A DNA stretch of 64,000 bases from JAFDWI01 sp964449375 (GCA_964449375.1 CAYVAS010000005.1:1-64000), one strand, 5' to 3'; counted from the first letter of the stretch, positions 42,849 to 52,146 are shown. Program-made: numbers and translations. Notes: generated from the letters alone by a model not told the origin.

Positions 42849-43240
42849 CGTGACCCTCCGTGCCGGCCCGCTTCGGACCCGTCGCGACCGGCGTCCAGTT
42901 CGGCGAGCAGCACCTCGGCGGTGTGGACCAGCTCGTCGAAGGGCACGTGGGCAGCCGCCGCCGACGCGCTCACCAGGTAGGTTCCGTTGGGAAAACGCGC
43001 CGTTCCCGCCTCGTGCCGCTGCTCGATGAGCGCGAACACCGCGCGCAGGCGCCGCCGGATGCGGTTCCGGACCACCGCCCCACCGACGCGACGCGACAGG
43101 CCGTAGGCCACACGCCGACGGTCCTCGGGTTCGCTGAGATGAGCGATGCGCAGGACGCCCCGGCGGACCCGGCGATCGGGTCGACGGAGCAACTGGAAGG
43201 ACCCACGGTCCGAGACCGGCTCGATCAGACTGGCGATCAG
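42845..43240 (-). CDS. rnpA: Ribonuclease P protein component (start uncertain)
   Basis: The RNase P protein that helps the RNA subunit mature tRNA 5' ends. The core is clear: SFQLLRRPDRRVRRGVLR, then VAYGLSRRVGGAVVRNRIRRRLRAVF with the RNR signature, then LVSASAAAAHVPFDELVHTAE. No ATG, GTG or TTG lies at the expected position. A CTG at 43240, overlapping the rpmH stop as CTGA, would give a normal 131 residues and is used here. Alternatively TTG 43387, upstream of rpmH, gives 180 residues with rpmH nested inside in another frame, as reported for Thermus. TTG within SFQLL would delete conserved residues. Confidence 0.85.
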   Translation of the reverse strand: MIASLIEPVSDRGSFQLLRRPDRRVRRGVLRIAHLSEPEDRRRVAYGLSRRVGGAVVRNRIRRRLRAVFALIEQRHEAGTARFPNGTYLVSASAAAAHVPFDELVHTAEVLLAELDAGRDGSEAGRHGGSR

Positions 43241-43371
43241 ACCGACAGCCGGTTCCGACCGCGCCGGCGTCGGTTCCGGATGATGGTCCGGCCCGAGCGC
43301 GATGCCATCCGGTGCCGGAATCCGTGACGTCGGGACCGTCTCCGACCACTTGGCTGATATGTCCGTTTCAC
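43237..43371 (-). CDS. rpmH: 50S ribosomal protein L34
   Basis: A 44-residue L34, complete: MKRTYQPSGRRRSRRHGF, the RMASRSGRTII segment and a basic C-terminus. The GTG start at 43371 follows GGAGG by four bases. Its stop overlaps the preferred rnpA start. It is the first gene of the ribosome/insertase operon read away from dnaA. Confidence 0.95.
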   Translation of the reverse strand: MKRTYQPSGRRRSRRHGFRHRMASRSGRTIIRNRRRRGRNRLSV

Positions 43372-43803
43372 ACTGCCTCCAGCGCAACTGGATGTTCTCG
43401 ACGCGGGCACCGCACTCCCGCCGGGAGCACGGACCTCAAAGACCTGTTTCACCGGACGCTCACTGCTCCCCGACGCGACCGGCCGGGATCGTCTGGCTGT
43501 CCCGGCACCACCTCGGATCATCCGAGGGTTCCAGGACCGTTCCACGATAGGTGGTGGGGCGAATCGCGAGCAACCGGGCCCGCGGCGCCCGGGCGAGTTG
43601 GCACGACGCGTGCCCCGCGGACGGCTCGGGTTCGCCGCTGCGCCGGCCACGGGGGTGCTGCTAGCGTTGGCTCTTCTGTCCCGACCATCTGCAGGGTCGA
43701 TCCCGTGGGAGGTCGCGTGGTCGACGTCGCCCGCTCCCCGACGTTATCCACAACTGTGGACGCCACTGTGGAGGAGCAGCCGACCGAGAGGTGAAAACCG
43801 CAG
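43372..43803. other. Divergent rpmH/dnaA intergenic region
   Basis: A 432-bp gap expected to hold the rpmH operon promoter and the dnaA promoter. Near the dnaA end it contains DnaA boxes at 43744-43775. I could not single out a convincing -35/-10 pair for either gene. Confidence 0.6.
43744..43775. promoter_or_regulatory. DnaA boxes upstream of dnaA
   Basis: TTATCCACA (43744-43752) is a perfect DnaA box. TCCACA and TGTGGA at 43747-43760 form an inverted pair, and a third TGTGGA-type box starts at 43767. Situated about 30-60 bp before the GTG, they could mediate autoregulation of dnaA and/or form part of the origin. Confidence 0.7.
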
Positions 43804-45219
43804 GTGGTAGACCCCCGAGACGTGTGGACGACGTGCTGTGATCTGCTGCGGACCCAGGTGTCCGACGCGGTGTGGCGCTCCACGTTCCACGATGCGCGGC
43901 CCGTGTCGCTGGAGGGCACCACGCTGACCCTGGCGGTGCCCAACCCGCTGAGCCGGGACCGGATCGCCGGCACCTATGAGTCGCTCGTGTTGGAGTGTCT
44001 GGCCGACGCGGCGGGAGAACCGCTGTCGCTTCAGGTGCGGGTCGACGGGGTGGAGGCCGACGTCGAGGAGGTCGCCGACCCGCTTTCGTCGGGCGTGCCC
44101 GGCGAGGACCGTGCCGCCGAGCACGCCGCCGGTGACCCGTCGGCCAAGCCGGCCACCGAGTCCGCCGACGAGGTCGTCCCCGGCGACCCGACACCCGGCG
44201 ATCCGGACCGCTACACCTTTGCCACCTTCGTGGCCGGCCCCTCCAACCGCTTCGCGCACGCCGCGGCCCTGGCCGTGGCCGAGAAACCCGGCCAGAACTA
44301 CAACCCGTTGTTCATCTACGGCGACGCCGGGTTGGGCAAGACCCATCTGCTCCAGGCGATCAGCCACTACATCAGCGAGAACTACCCGCACTTCACGGTG
44401 CGCTACGTGTCCTCGGAGACGTTCCTGTCCGAGTTCGTGGACTCGGTGCGGGCCGGTGAGGCCGAACACTTCAAGCGTCGCTACCGCGACGTCAACGTGC
44501 TGTTGGTGGACGACATCCAGTTCATCGAGGGCCGTGAGGAGACCCAGGTCGAGTTCTTCCACACCTTCAACGCGCTGCACCAGGCCAACCGCCAGATCGT
44601 GTTGTCCTCGGACCGACCGCCCGACGCGATCTCCAAGATCGAGAACCGTCTGCGCAGCCGTTTCAAGATGGGCCTGATCACCGACGTGCAACGCCCGGAC
44701 CTGGAGACCCGCCTGGCGATCCTGCGCAAGAAGGCCGAGCGGTCCCCGGTCGACATCCCCGACGAGGTGCTCGAGTTCATCGCCGACAACATCGCCGACA
44801 ACATCCGGGAGCTCGAGGGTGCCCTCACCCGGGTCACCGCCTACACCAGCCTGGTGAACGAGCCGCTCACCCTGGAGTTGACCGAACAGGTGCTGGCCAA
44901 CGAGCTGGGCGAGCGGGTGGCCCGGCCCCTGACCCCCGAGGTGGTGCTCGACGCCACCGCCGCGATGTACGGCTTCAGTGTCGAGGAGCTCAAGGGCAAG
45001 TCCCGTCAGCGTCCCCTCACCCTGGCCCGACAGGTGGCGATGTACGTGCTGCGCGAGACCACCGAGCTGTCGTATCCGGCGATCGCCAGCGCGTTCGGGG
45101 GCCGGGACCACACCACCGTGATGCACGCGGTCGACAAGATCGGCAACCTCATGGCCGAACGCCGCCAGATCTTCGACCAGGTCACCGAGTTGATCACCAC
45201 GGTGCGGGGCGGCAAGTGA
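43804..45219 (+). CDS. dnaA: Chromosomal replication initiator DnaA
   Basis: A 471-residue initiator. Domain I is at the N-terminus (VWTTCCDLLRTQVSDAVW), followed by an acidic variable linker (~85-135). The AAA+ domain has Walker A GDAGLGKTHLLQA (~170), Walker B VLLVDDIQFIEG and sensor region LSSDRPPDAI. Domain IV carries the DNA-binding signature GGRDHTTVMHAVDKI. GTG 43804 is supported by GAGAGGTGA at 43787-43795. It begins the rightward dnaA-dnaN-recF series. Confidence 0.97.
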   Translation: MVDPRDVWTTCCDLLRTQVSDAVWRSTFHDARPVSLEGTTLTLAVPNPLSRDRIAGTYESLVLECLADAAGEPLSLQVRVDGVEADVEEVADPLSSGVPGEDRAAEHAAGDPSAKPATESADEVVPGDPTPGDPDRYTFATFVAGPSNRFAHAAALAVAEKPGQNYNPLFIYGDAGLGKTHLLQAISHYISENYPHFTVRYVSSETFLSEFVDSVRAGEAEHFKRRYRDVNVLLVDDIQFIEGREETQVEFFHTFNALHQANRQIVLSSDRPPDAISKIENRLRSRFKMGLITDVQRPDLETRLAILRKKAERSPVDIPDEVLEFIADNIADNIRELEGALTRVTAYTSLVNEPLTLELTEQVLANELGERVARPLTPEVVLDATAAMYGFSVEELKGKSRQRPLTLARQVAMYVLRETTELSYPAIASAFGGRDHTTVMHAVDKIGNLMAERRQIFDQVTELITTVRGGK

Positions 45220-45480
45220 CCGGGCCGGTCCGGTGCGGTCGCTGTGGACCACGGCAGGGACGACCCGGGGACGACACCGGGGACCGAGCCGTGGAAAGCC
45301 GTTGTGATTCCACCGCCCGCGGCGCGGCGGCCCCGGTTGGCTGTGGAACACTGTGGACCGATTCGGGAATGCCGGACCACCTCCGGGCTGGGCGGATGGG
45401 CCTTCGTCCACAATCCACAGCCCCTACCACCACTACGACCTTGTCATGACAAAAATTCTGAAAGAGGAAGTGGGGACAAC
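45220..45480. other. Candidate oriC (dnaA-dnaN intergenic)
   Basis: In actinobacteria such as Mycobacterium the origin lies between dnaA and dnaN. This 261-bp gap has several DnaA-box-like 9-mers: TGTGGACCA (45243), TGTGGAACA (45342), TGTGGACCG (45352), TCGTCCACA (45404) and CAATCCACA (45411). The first and fourth differ from TTGTCCACA at one position. An AT-rich stretch follows at about 45441-45470 and includes the perfect palindrome TTGTCATGACAA (45441-45452), a plausible unwinding or protein site. The dnaN ribosome-binding site (GAGGAAG) is at 45464-45470. Confidence 0.65.
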
Positions 45481-46587
45481 GTGAAATTCCGCTGCGAACG
45501 AGATCTGCTCGCCGACGCGCTCACCGCGGCCGGCCGTGCCGCCACCAACCGGGGTGGGGCGCTGCCGGTGCTGTCGGGGGTCCGCCTGGCGCTGACCGGG
45601 TCGCGCCTGGAGGTGACCGGCACCGACGTGCAGCTCTGGATCACGGTGTCGGTGGACGTGGACGGTTCCGAGGACGGCGAGACGGTGGTGCCCGCCCGCA
45701 TCGCCCAGGAGGTCGTGCGGTCGTTGCAGTCGGGCGCGGTGTCGTGCGCGGTGACCGACGGCGAGTTCGAGATCACCTCGGGCCGGTTCCGTTCCCAGAT
45801 CCGCACGCTGCCCGCCGACGAGTTCCCCGCGCTGCCCGAGATGGCCGAGTCCTCGGTCACCCTGGACGCCGGGGTGCTGGCCGACGCGTTGCACCAGGTG
45901 GTGCCCGCGGCCTCCAGCGACGACGCCCGTCCGATCCTCACCGGGGTGCTCTTCGCCGCCGAGGGCGACGGGCTGCGTCTGGTCGCCACCGACTCGTACC
46001 GGCTGGCGGTGCGCGACGTGGTGGGCGCCGGGGTGCTGGGTGAGTCCCAGCAGGTGCTGGTGCCCTCGCGGGCCCTGCGCGAGGTCGAGCGGTTGTTGTC
46101 GCCCACCGCGGAGTTGACCGTGCGCCTGTCCGAACGCGACGCCTCCTTCGAGGTGGTCGTCGACGGGGTGACCACGCGCTTGGAGACCCGCCTCATCGAG
46201 GGGGACTTTCCCAACTACCGCCAGCTCATCCCCTCCGAGTACCCCAACGAGCTGACCGTGTCTCGTGAGCTGCTGGCCGACGCGGTGCGCCGCGTGCGGT
46301 TGATGGCCCGCGAGGGCACCCCGGTGCGGTTGTCGATGTCGGCGAACGGTCTGGAGCTGGTGGCGGTGACCCAGGACGTCGGTCAGGCCTCCGAGGTGAT
46401 CGACGCGACCTACCGGGGTGAGGACCTGACCGTGGCCTTCAACCCCGAGTACCTGCTCGACGGGGTGGAGATCGCCACCGGCGACGAGGTCACGTTGTCC
46501 ACGCTCGACGCGCTCAAGCCGGCGGTGCTGCGGGCGTCGGATTCGGCGTCGTTCCTCTACCTGTTGATGCCGGTCCGCGTGGCCTGA
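45481..46587 (+). CDS. dnaN: DNA polymerase III beta sliding clamp
   Basis: A 368-residue clamp with three similar domains. It starts MKFRCERDLLADAL and ends SFLYLLMPVRV, as in the family. The inter-domain features PADEFPALPE and RLIEGDFPNYRQLIP are conserved. It dimerises around DNA as processivity clamp. GTG 45481 is chosen over earlier in-frame codons because it follows GAGGAAG and gives the standard N-terminus. It is followed by recF after 37 bp. Confidence 0.97.
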   Translation: MKFRCERDLLADALTAAGRAATNRGGALPVLSGVRLALTGSRLEVTGTDVQLWITVSVDVDGSEDGETVVPARIAQEVVRSLQSGAVSCAVTDGEFEITSGRFRSQIRTLPADEFPALPEMAESSVTLDAGVLADALHQVVPAASSDDARPILTGVLFAAEGDGLRLVATDSYRLAVRDVVGAGVLGESQQVLVPSRALREVERLLSPTAELTVRLSERDASFEVVVDGVTTRLETRLIEGDFPNYRQLIPSEYPNELTVSRELLADAVRRVRLMAREGTPVRLSMSANGLELVAVTQDVGQASEVIDATYRGEDLTVAFNPEYLLDGVEIATGDEVTLSTLDALKPAVLRASDSASFLYLLMPVRVA

Positions 46588-46624
46588 CCCTCCTCGGGTC
46601 GGTCGGGAGCGGATCCACCTCGTC

Positions 46625-47701
46625 GTGCTGCTGCGCCGTCTGGAGCTGGTCGACTTCCGCAACTACGCCCGCCTGGGCCTGGATGTGCCCGAGGGGGTGA
46701 CGGTGCTGATCGGCGCGAACGGGCAGGGCAAGACCAACCTGTTGGAGGCGGTGGGGTATCTGGCGTCGCTGTCATCGTTCCGGGGCGCCTCCGACGAGGT
46801 GCTCATCGGCACCGGCGCGGACTCGGCGGTGATCCGGGCCGAGGCCGAACGGGACCGGCGCAGCCTGCTGATCGAGACCGAGCTGCGCCGCACCGGGCGC
46901 AACCGCACCCTGGTGAACCGCCAGCCGCTGCGCCGCACGTCGGATCTGCTGGGAGCGTTGCGGGTGAGCGTGTTCGCTCCCGAGGACCTGGACCTGGTCA
47001 AGGGGTCGCCGTCGTCGCGGCGCCGGTACGTGGATGATCTGGCCGTGGCGCTGGACCCGAACCTGCACGCCCGACGCGCCGAGGTCGACCGGGTGTTACG
47101 TCAGCGCAACGCGTTGTTGAAACAGACCCGGGGTCGTCTGGATGCCGAGGCCGAGGTGACCCTGGAGGTGTGGGACACCAAGCTGGCCGCGGCCGGCGAG
47201 GCGCTGGGCCGGATGCGCACCCGGGTGGTGGAGCGTCTGGCGCCGTACCTGGCAGACGCCTATGCGGTGCTGGCCGGTGGGGGACGGGCCGCGTCGATCC
47301 GCTACGACCCGGCGTGGGCGACCCAGGGGCTGGCCGCCGCGTTGGTCGGGGCCCGCGACGACGATCTGCGCCGGGGGGTGACCACCGTGGGCCCCCACCG
47401 CGACGAGGTCGACCTGGTGCTGGGAGGCGAACCGGCGCGCACCCACGCCTCCCAGGGTGAACAGCGCACCTTCGCGCTGGCGCTGCGCCTGGGCGGGCAC
47501 CGGCTGGTCACCGAGGCGACCGGGTCGCCGCCGATCCTGCTGCTGGACGACGTGTTCTCCGAGCTGGACGCGGCCCGGCGGGCGGCGCTGCTGGCCAACC
47601 TGCCCGAGGGCCAGACGCTGATGACCACCGCCGCGGACGTGCCCGCGGGCACCAATCCGGCCCAGGTGCTCCGCGTCGTGGCGGGCACGCTCGAATCGTG
47701 A
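46625..47701 (+). CDS. recF: DNA replication and repair protein RecF
   Basis: A 358-residue SMC-like ATPase helping RecA load at gaps. Walker A is IGANGQGKTNLLEAVGYLA, the N-terminal LRRLELVDFRNYARL is typical, the signature ASQGEQRTFALALRL and Walker B ILLLDDVFSELDAARR are intact. GTG 46625 is used. Normally a DUF721 protein and gyrB follow; here the next gene is a glycine-rich Tat protein. Confidence 0.95.
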   Translation: MLLRRLELVDFRNYARLGLDVPEGVTVLIGANGQGKTNLLEAVGYLASLSSFRGASDEVLIGTGADSAVIRAEAERDRRSLLIETELRRTGRNRTLVNRQPLRRTSDLLGALRVSVFAPEDLDLVKGSPSSRRRYVDDLAVALDPNLHARRAEVDRVLRQRNALLKQTRGRLDAEAEVTLEVWDTKLAAAGEALGRMRTRVVERLAPYLADAYAVLAGGGRAASIRYDPAWATQGLAAALVGARDDDLRRGVTTVGPHRDEVDLVLGGEPARTHASQGEQRTFALALRLGGHRLVTEATGSPPILLLDDVFSELDAARRAALLANLPEGQTLMTTAADVPAGTNPAQVLRVVAGTLES

Positions 47702-47831
47702 CTACCCGACGGGACCCGACTCGTATCGGCGCGGGACCAACACGTTCCGAAAGAATTTTGACGAATCGCGCCCCGGTTCGTGTTACAGTTGCGCAGTCCT
47801 ATCCCAACCGATTCCGCCCAGGGGGATCGTC

Positions 47832-48923
47832 GTGACCGACGCCAAGCCAGACGACAACGCACCGGCGAGCGATTCGTCCAGTGACGGGAAGTCGCCGATC
47901 GACCGGCGCACCGCGCTCAAGACGCTCGGTGCCGGTGCCGCGGGCGCCGCGCTCGCCTCGCCGCTGGTCTACAGCAGCTTCTCCTCGCCGGCCTACGCCG
48001 CCGGGACGGGTCTGCTCGAGCACGCCGGCTACAACAGCTCGATCCTCTCGGTGCAGGTGCCCCTGGGTCGTGGCGTGAACTTCACCGTCGTCGGCGGTGG
48101 CGGTGGCGGCGGTCAGGCCTCGTCGACCAGTGGCCGCGGCAACGGCGGCGCCGGCGGGCGGGGCACGAGCCTGACCGGAGTCATCCCACCCCAGGGCAGC
48201 CCCTACACGTTGTACGTGGGCGTCGGTGGCGGTGGGCTCGGCGGGGTCGGCTCCGGCAAGGCCGGTGGGCCCTCGTTGGCGGGGGCCGGTGGCCGCGGTG
48301 GCGACCGGGGTGATGGCGCCGGTGGCGACGGTGGCGGCGGCGGCGGCGCGACGGCCGTGTCCAACTCGTCCGGCTTCGACGGCTCGGTGCGAATCGTCGC
48401 GCCCGGCGGTGCAGGCGCTGGCGGCGGTGGCAACGGGTCCGGTAGTTCCGATGGTGGCAACGGTGGCAGCAACCTCACCGGCGCGGTCTCCGGCGCCCGG
48501 GCGGGCAACGGTGGCGAGTCCCCGACGAATGCGAGCCGTCAGGGGAACCCCGGCGGCACCAGCGGGCCGGGTGGGGTCGCCGACGGCAACGGCAATGGTG
48601 CTCCGGGTCAGGCCGGGTCGGGTCGCAACGGTGGCAACGGCGGAAACGGCGGCTCCAGCTTTATTGGCAGCAACTCGGGCGGCGGCGGTGGCGGCGCCGG
48701 GGGGCTCTATGGGGGGAGCGGTGCCGAGGGCGGCAATGGGGGATTCAACTCGCGTGGCGCCGCCGGCGCGGGAACCGGTTCCGCCTACGCGAGTGCCAGC
48801 GCCGCCGCGGGCAGTCACGCCTCCTACGGCGCCGGCGGGAGTGCCGGTCAAGCCGGAGGCTCGGGTGCCGCCCGTGACGGCGGCAACGGCGGCGGCGGCT
48901 ACGTCCTGCTGACGCTTGCCTGA
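47832..48923 (+). CDS. Tat-exported glycine-rich protein (island member 1)
   Basis: A 363-residue protein. A twin-arginine signal has RR at 25-26 (IDRRTALKTLGAGAAGAAL) and a likely cleavage after AYA near 56-57. The mature N-terminus (YNSSILSVQVPLGRGVNFTV) is a beta-type start, followed by a glycine-rich body to residue ~355 and the closing strand GYVLLTLA. The body has many G3-G8 runs broken by single Asn, Ser, Ala or Thr. It should fold in the cytoplasm before export by Tat. The last eight bases overlap the following kinase-like gene, so product and partner are coupled. Similar glycine-rich domains occur in adhesins and fibres; the role here is unknown. Confidence 0.75.
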   Translation: MTDAKPDDNAPASDSSSDGKSPIDRRTALKTLGAGAAGAALASPLVYSSFSSPAYAAGTGLLEHAGYNSSILSVQVPLGRGVNFTVVGGGGGGGQASSTSGRGNGGAGGRGTSLTGVIPPQGSPYTLYVGVGGGGLGGVGSGKAGGPSLAGAGGRGGDRGDGAGGDGGGGGGATAVSNSSGFDGSVRIVAPGGAGAGGGGNGSGSSDGGNGGSNLTGAVSGARAGNGGESPTNASRQGNPGGTSGPGGVADGNGNGAPGQAGSGRNGGNGGNGGSSFIGSNSGGGGGGAGGLYGGSGAEGGNGGFNSRGAAGAGTGSAYASASAAAGSHASYGAGGSAGQAGGSGAARDGGNGGGGYVLLTLA

Positions 48924-51900
48924 GGCCACCCCGGACCACGTCGGCCGCGCCGGCGACCAACCCGCTTCAACCAGGATCGTCCGCTCACCGGGCCTGCTCG
49001 TCGCGCCCTTCGCCGAGGGTGCCGCGATCTTCGACCCGGCCACCGAGACGACGCACCTGGTCAACGCGCTCGGCGCATGGCTGGTCGGCTCCGATGCCCC
49101 CGCGGATGCGGGCGAGCTGGTCACGGCGCTGGTCGACCACGCCGGGCTCGACGCGTCGACCGCGCACCGCCAGGTCGACGAGGCCGTCGCCACGCTCACC
49201 GGACTGGGCCTGCTGGGAGGCGGTGCCGCACCGCCGGTCCCCGAACCCTGGATGCCGTCCCTCACCGTCCCCGAGCCGGGTTGGCACGTGGGGTCGGGTC
49301 ACGCCATCCCCGGTGGAACCCTGGCCTTCTGTGGCCCCGATGCGGACCTGATCGCCGCGGTCGACCGGGCATGGGGCACCGCGGGGGACGGGGCGGCGCC
49401 GACGATCCTGTTCGGATTGGTCCCCGACGGCTCGGGAGGCATCGACCTGGTCGACGCCACCCGGTGGAAGTTCCCGAGCCTGGATCAGTTGCTGTGGCAG
49501 CTTCCCGCCGTCGTCAACGACGCGGTGGCCCACCTGGACCACATGGTCGTCCTGCATGCCGGCGCGGTGCGCACCCCCCGGGGCGAGCTCGTCGTGGTCA
49601 CCGGACCCATCAACACCGGCAAGTCCACCCTGGTCGCCGCGTTGGTCGCGGCCGGCTGTGACTACCTGGGAGACGAATCGATCGGCATCGACGGCGCCAC
49701 CGGGCATCTGTGGGCCTACCCCAAGCCGCTCACCCTCGACCCCTCGGCCCAGGAGTTGCTGGGACTGGTCCCGGTGGGCGCCGCCTACACTCCCCAGGAG
49801 CACCGGCAGCCTCATGACCTCCGGGTCGAGGTGGTCGCGTTGGCCGGCCGGATCGGTCCGGTCGACCTGGTGGTCCACACCGCCTACCTGCCCCAGGCCA
49901 CGCCCGACGCGTTCCGCCTGAGCCCGCCCCAGGCCCTGGAGCTGCTGCTCACCAACACCCTGAACCTGGTGCGTGCCGGTGACGTGGGGCTGGCGACGCT
50001 GTGCCGGCTCGCCGAGACCGTGCCCGTGGTGAGCATCACCCACGACGACACCTTCGCGCTGGCCGAGGAGATCGTCGTCGCCGACGCCGACCCGGACGCG
50101 CTGGCCGCCGCGCCCGTGCCCGAGGACGTCGCCGCGTTTCTGGGCGCGCACCGGTGGTGGCGGGACTGGCGCGGGGTGCAGGTCACCCCGGCCCCCGGGC
50201 TGCACGTCGCTGCCACCGGCACCGACCACCTGGCGGTCGTCCCGGGCCGGTCGGCCGTGGTGCTCGACGCCGCCCAGACGGCGATCTGTACGGCCGCGCC
50301 GGGCGCGGCCACCCTCGTGGAAGTCGACCTACCCGGGGCGCCCGACCAGGCCGACGCCCAGGCTCGGCGCTTGGCCCTGGTCGAGGCCGCCCACGTACTG
50401 GGGACCGCGGGCCTGGTCGACCTGGACCGCACCCCCGAGCTGCCCCTTTCGGTCGTCGAACGCACCGTGTCCTGGTCGGGAGCCAACCGGCGGGTTCCCT
50501 GCGCGCCGCTGGAACGACTGCCCCCACGAGGCCGGCCTTCGGCCGGCGCCCGGTCCGGCGAGCCACCGCTTGCCACCCTCAGCGTGGACGGCCCGACCGG
50601 GCCGGTCTCGGTGGGCATCGGCGGGGACGCCCCGGCGCTGCGTCGCTGGCTCGCCGCGCTTCCCGAGGCCGTGACGGGCCCGGCCGGCGCTGCCACGGCC
50701 GCCGACGTCCGGGTCCTGGGGCTGCCGGGCCGCGACGACGCGGTCGTGCGGGCCGCGGATGTGACGTGGGGACCGGTGCCGCCCGACCGGCTGGGGGCGG
50801 CGGTCTGCCGGGCGGTCGCGCTGGTGGCGGGGCTGCGCCCGCCGCGCGCGGTGCACCTGGGCGCGGCCTGGGTGCGTCCGGGTGAAGATGGCGCGACACT
50901 GGAACCCCAGCCCGGGCCCTTCGATGCCGACCAGGGCGACCTCGACGCCGCGGTGTGGATCGGCGAAGACGGCGCCACGTTGTGGGTGTTCGACGCGGCC
51001 GGCGCGGCCCGACGCCTCCACGGGTCCGGCGCCGCAGGCTTCGCCGCGACCGACGAGCTGTGGATCCGCCAATCGCTCGACCGGATCGTCGTCGACGGAC
51101 CCCTCGATGACGACCCGGCGCGCATCGCCGCGTGCGTCGACCTGTTCCGCGCCGACGGAGACGACGACCTCGACGCCGCCGTCGCCGTGGCCACCCGCCT
51201 GGTCGCGGACGCTCGGGTGCAGGCGCGGTCACCCAGCGAGCCGCCCGCCGAGCCCGACCCACCGGCGCCGGTCGCCGCGCTCGCCGCCTTCGGCGCGCTC
51301 CGGAACCCGATGCGGTCGGCCAAGCTGCGCCGGGCCGGGTTGGAGGACCGGCGGATGACCTGGGCCTGGACCCTGGACCCCGGCGGCGACCCCGACCTGA
51401 CCGTCGATCCAGGGCGGCGCTCCGCGCTCGCCGAGGCCATCGCCACGTTCGTCCCCGGCGACGAGGTGGCCGCGGCGCTCATCGACCTCGCCGAGCTCAC
51501 CGGTCGGTTCGTGGTCGGCGTCGACCAGCTCGACGACGGCGCCACCGCGCGCCACAAGGTCTATGTCGAACTCGACGACCTGGCGACCTGGCACGCGCTG
51601 GAAGCCACGTTCCCCGCGGTGAGCGCTCTGCACGCGGGGTCGGTGCTCTCCCGGGACCACACCGTCACCGTGCCCCCGCGGTTCGTGACCTTCAAGCAGG
51701 TGGGCACCTCGCCGCAGCGGGTGCTGTCGGTCTACCGCCGCCAGCACGACACCGGGATCAGCGTCGCCGACGCCATCACCGCGGTGCTGCCCGAAGGGTC
51801 CGACTGGATCGAACCCGTCGCCGCGTTGATCGGACCGGACCGCCCGCTGGACGGTCCCCTGGAGGACTTCGACCTGGAGGTGATCGAGGAGAGCGGCCGC

Positions 51901-52101
51901 CGGAGCATCGACCTGTTGGTGCCCGCGCCGATCCCACGGGCCGGACGTGCGCCGGTGGCGCACTGGCTGGCCGCGCTGGCGGGCGTGGAGTCAACGGACG
52001 CCACCCGATGGGTCCACACGGTCACCCGCCACGCGCTGCAGCGGCTGATCGTGGGCACCGACGCGACCGGAGCCCCCTTCGTCAGCGTGTACCACCCCTG
52101 A
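48916..52101 (+). CDS. PqqD-like + HPr-kinase-like + C-terminal domain multidomain protein
   Basis: A 1061-residue cytoplasmic protein. Residues ~22-100 look PqqD-like (GAAIFDPATETTHLVNALGA; ATLTGLGLL). An HPr-kinase-like domain covers ~110-400: VVLHAGAVRTPRG, P-loop GPINTGKST (230-238), DYLGDESIGI and YPKPLTL. A second PqqD-like unit (~415-500) and a weak kinase-like segment without P-loop (AVHLGAAWVRPG) follow. Residues 830-1061 form the C-terminal domain shared with the fusion gene at 54.8 kb (RHKVYV, PPRFVTFK, VYRRQHD, GRRSIDLLV, GTDATGAPFVSVY). The likely start is TTG 48916, overlapping the glycine-rich gene. I infer recognition and phosphorylation or other modification of that protein. 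Confidence 0.7.
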   Translation: MPEATPDHVGRAGDQPASTRIVRSPGLLVAPFAEGAAIFDPATETTHLVNALGAWLVGSDAPADAGELVTALVDHAGLDASTAHRQVDEAVATLTGLGLLGGGAAPPVPEPWMPSLTVPEPGWHVGSGHAIPGGTLAFCGPDADLIAAVDRAWGTAGDGAAPTILFGLVPDGSGGIDLVDATRWKFPSLDQLLWQLPAVVNDAVAHLDHMVVLHAGAVRTPRGELVVVTGPINTGKSTLVAALVAAGCDYLGDESIGIDGATGHLWAYPKPLTLDPSAQELLGLVPVGAAYTPQEHRQPHDLRVEVVALAGRIGPVDLVVHTAYLPQATPDAFRLSPPQALELLLTNTLNLVRAGDVGLATLCRLAETVPVVSITHDDTFALAEEIVVADADPDALAAAPVPEDVAAFLGAHRWWRDWRGVQVTPAPGLHVAATGTDHLAVVPGRSAVVLDAAQTAICTAAPGAATLVEVDLPGAPDQADAQARRLALVEAAHVLGTAGLVDLDRTPELPLSVVERTVSWSGANRRVPCAPLERLPPRGRPSAGARSGEPPLATLSVDGPTGPVSVGIGGDAPALRRWLAALPEAVTGPAGAATAADVRVLGLPGRDDAVVRAADVTWGPVPPDRLGAAVCRAVALVAGLRPPRAVHLGAAWVRPGEDGATLEPQPGPFDADQGDLDAAVWIGEDGATLWVFDAAGAARRLHGSGAAGFAATDELWIRQSLDRIVVDGPLDDDPARIAACVDLFRADGDDDLDAAVAVATRLVADARVQARSPSEPPAEPDPPAPVAALAAFGALRNPMRSAKLRRAGLEDRRMTWAWTLDPGGDPDLTVDPGRRSALAEAIATFVPGDEVAAALIDLAELTGRFVVGVDQLDDGATARHKVYVELDDLATWHALEATFPAVSALHAGSVLSRDHTVTVPPRFVTFKQVGTSPQRVLSVYRRQHDTGISVADAITAVLPEGSDWIEPVAALIGPDRPLDGPLEDFDLEVIEESGRRSIDLLVPAPIPRAGRAPVAHWLAALAGVESTDATRWVHTVTRHALQRLIVGTDATGAPFVSVYHP

Positions 52102-52146
52102 AGCAGCGGCGACCGCCGTGGGCGGCCGCGACCGGAACGCCCGGGC

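Noticed and set aside
47758..47789. TTGACG/TACAGT promoter for the glycine-rich gene at 47832
   Set aside because: The spacing is 20 bp, longer than preferred, so it is not listed as a feature although a promoter must lie in this 130-bp gap.
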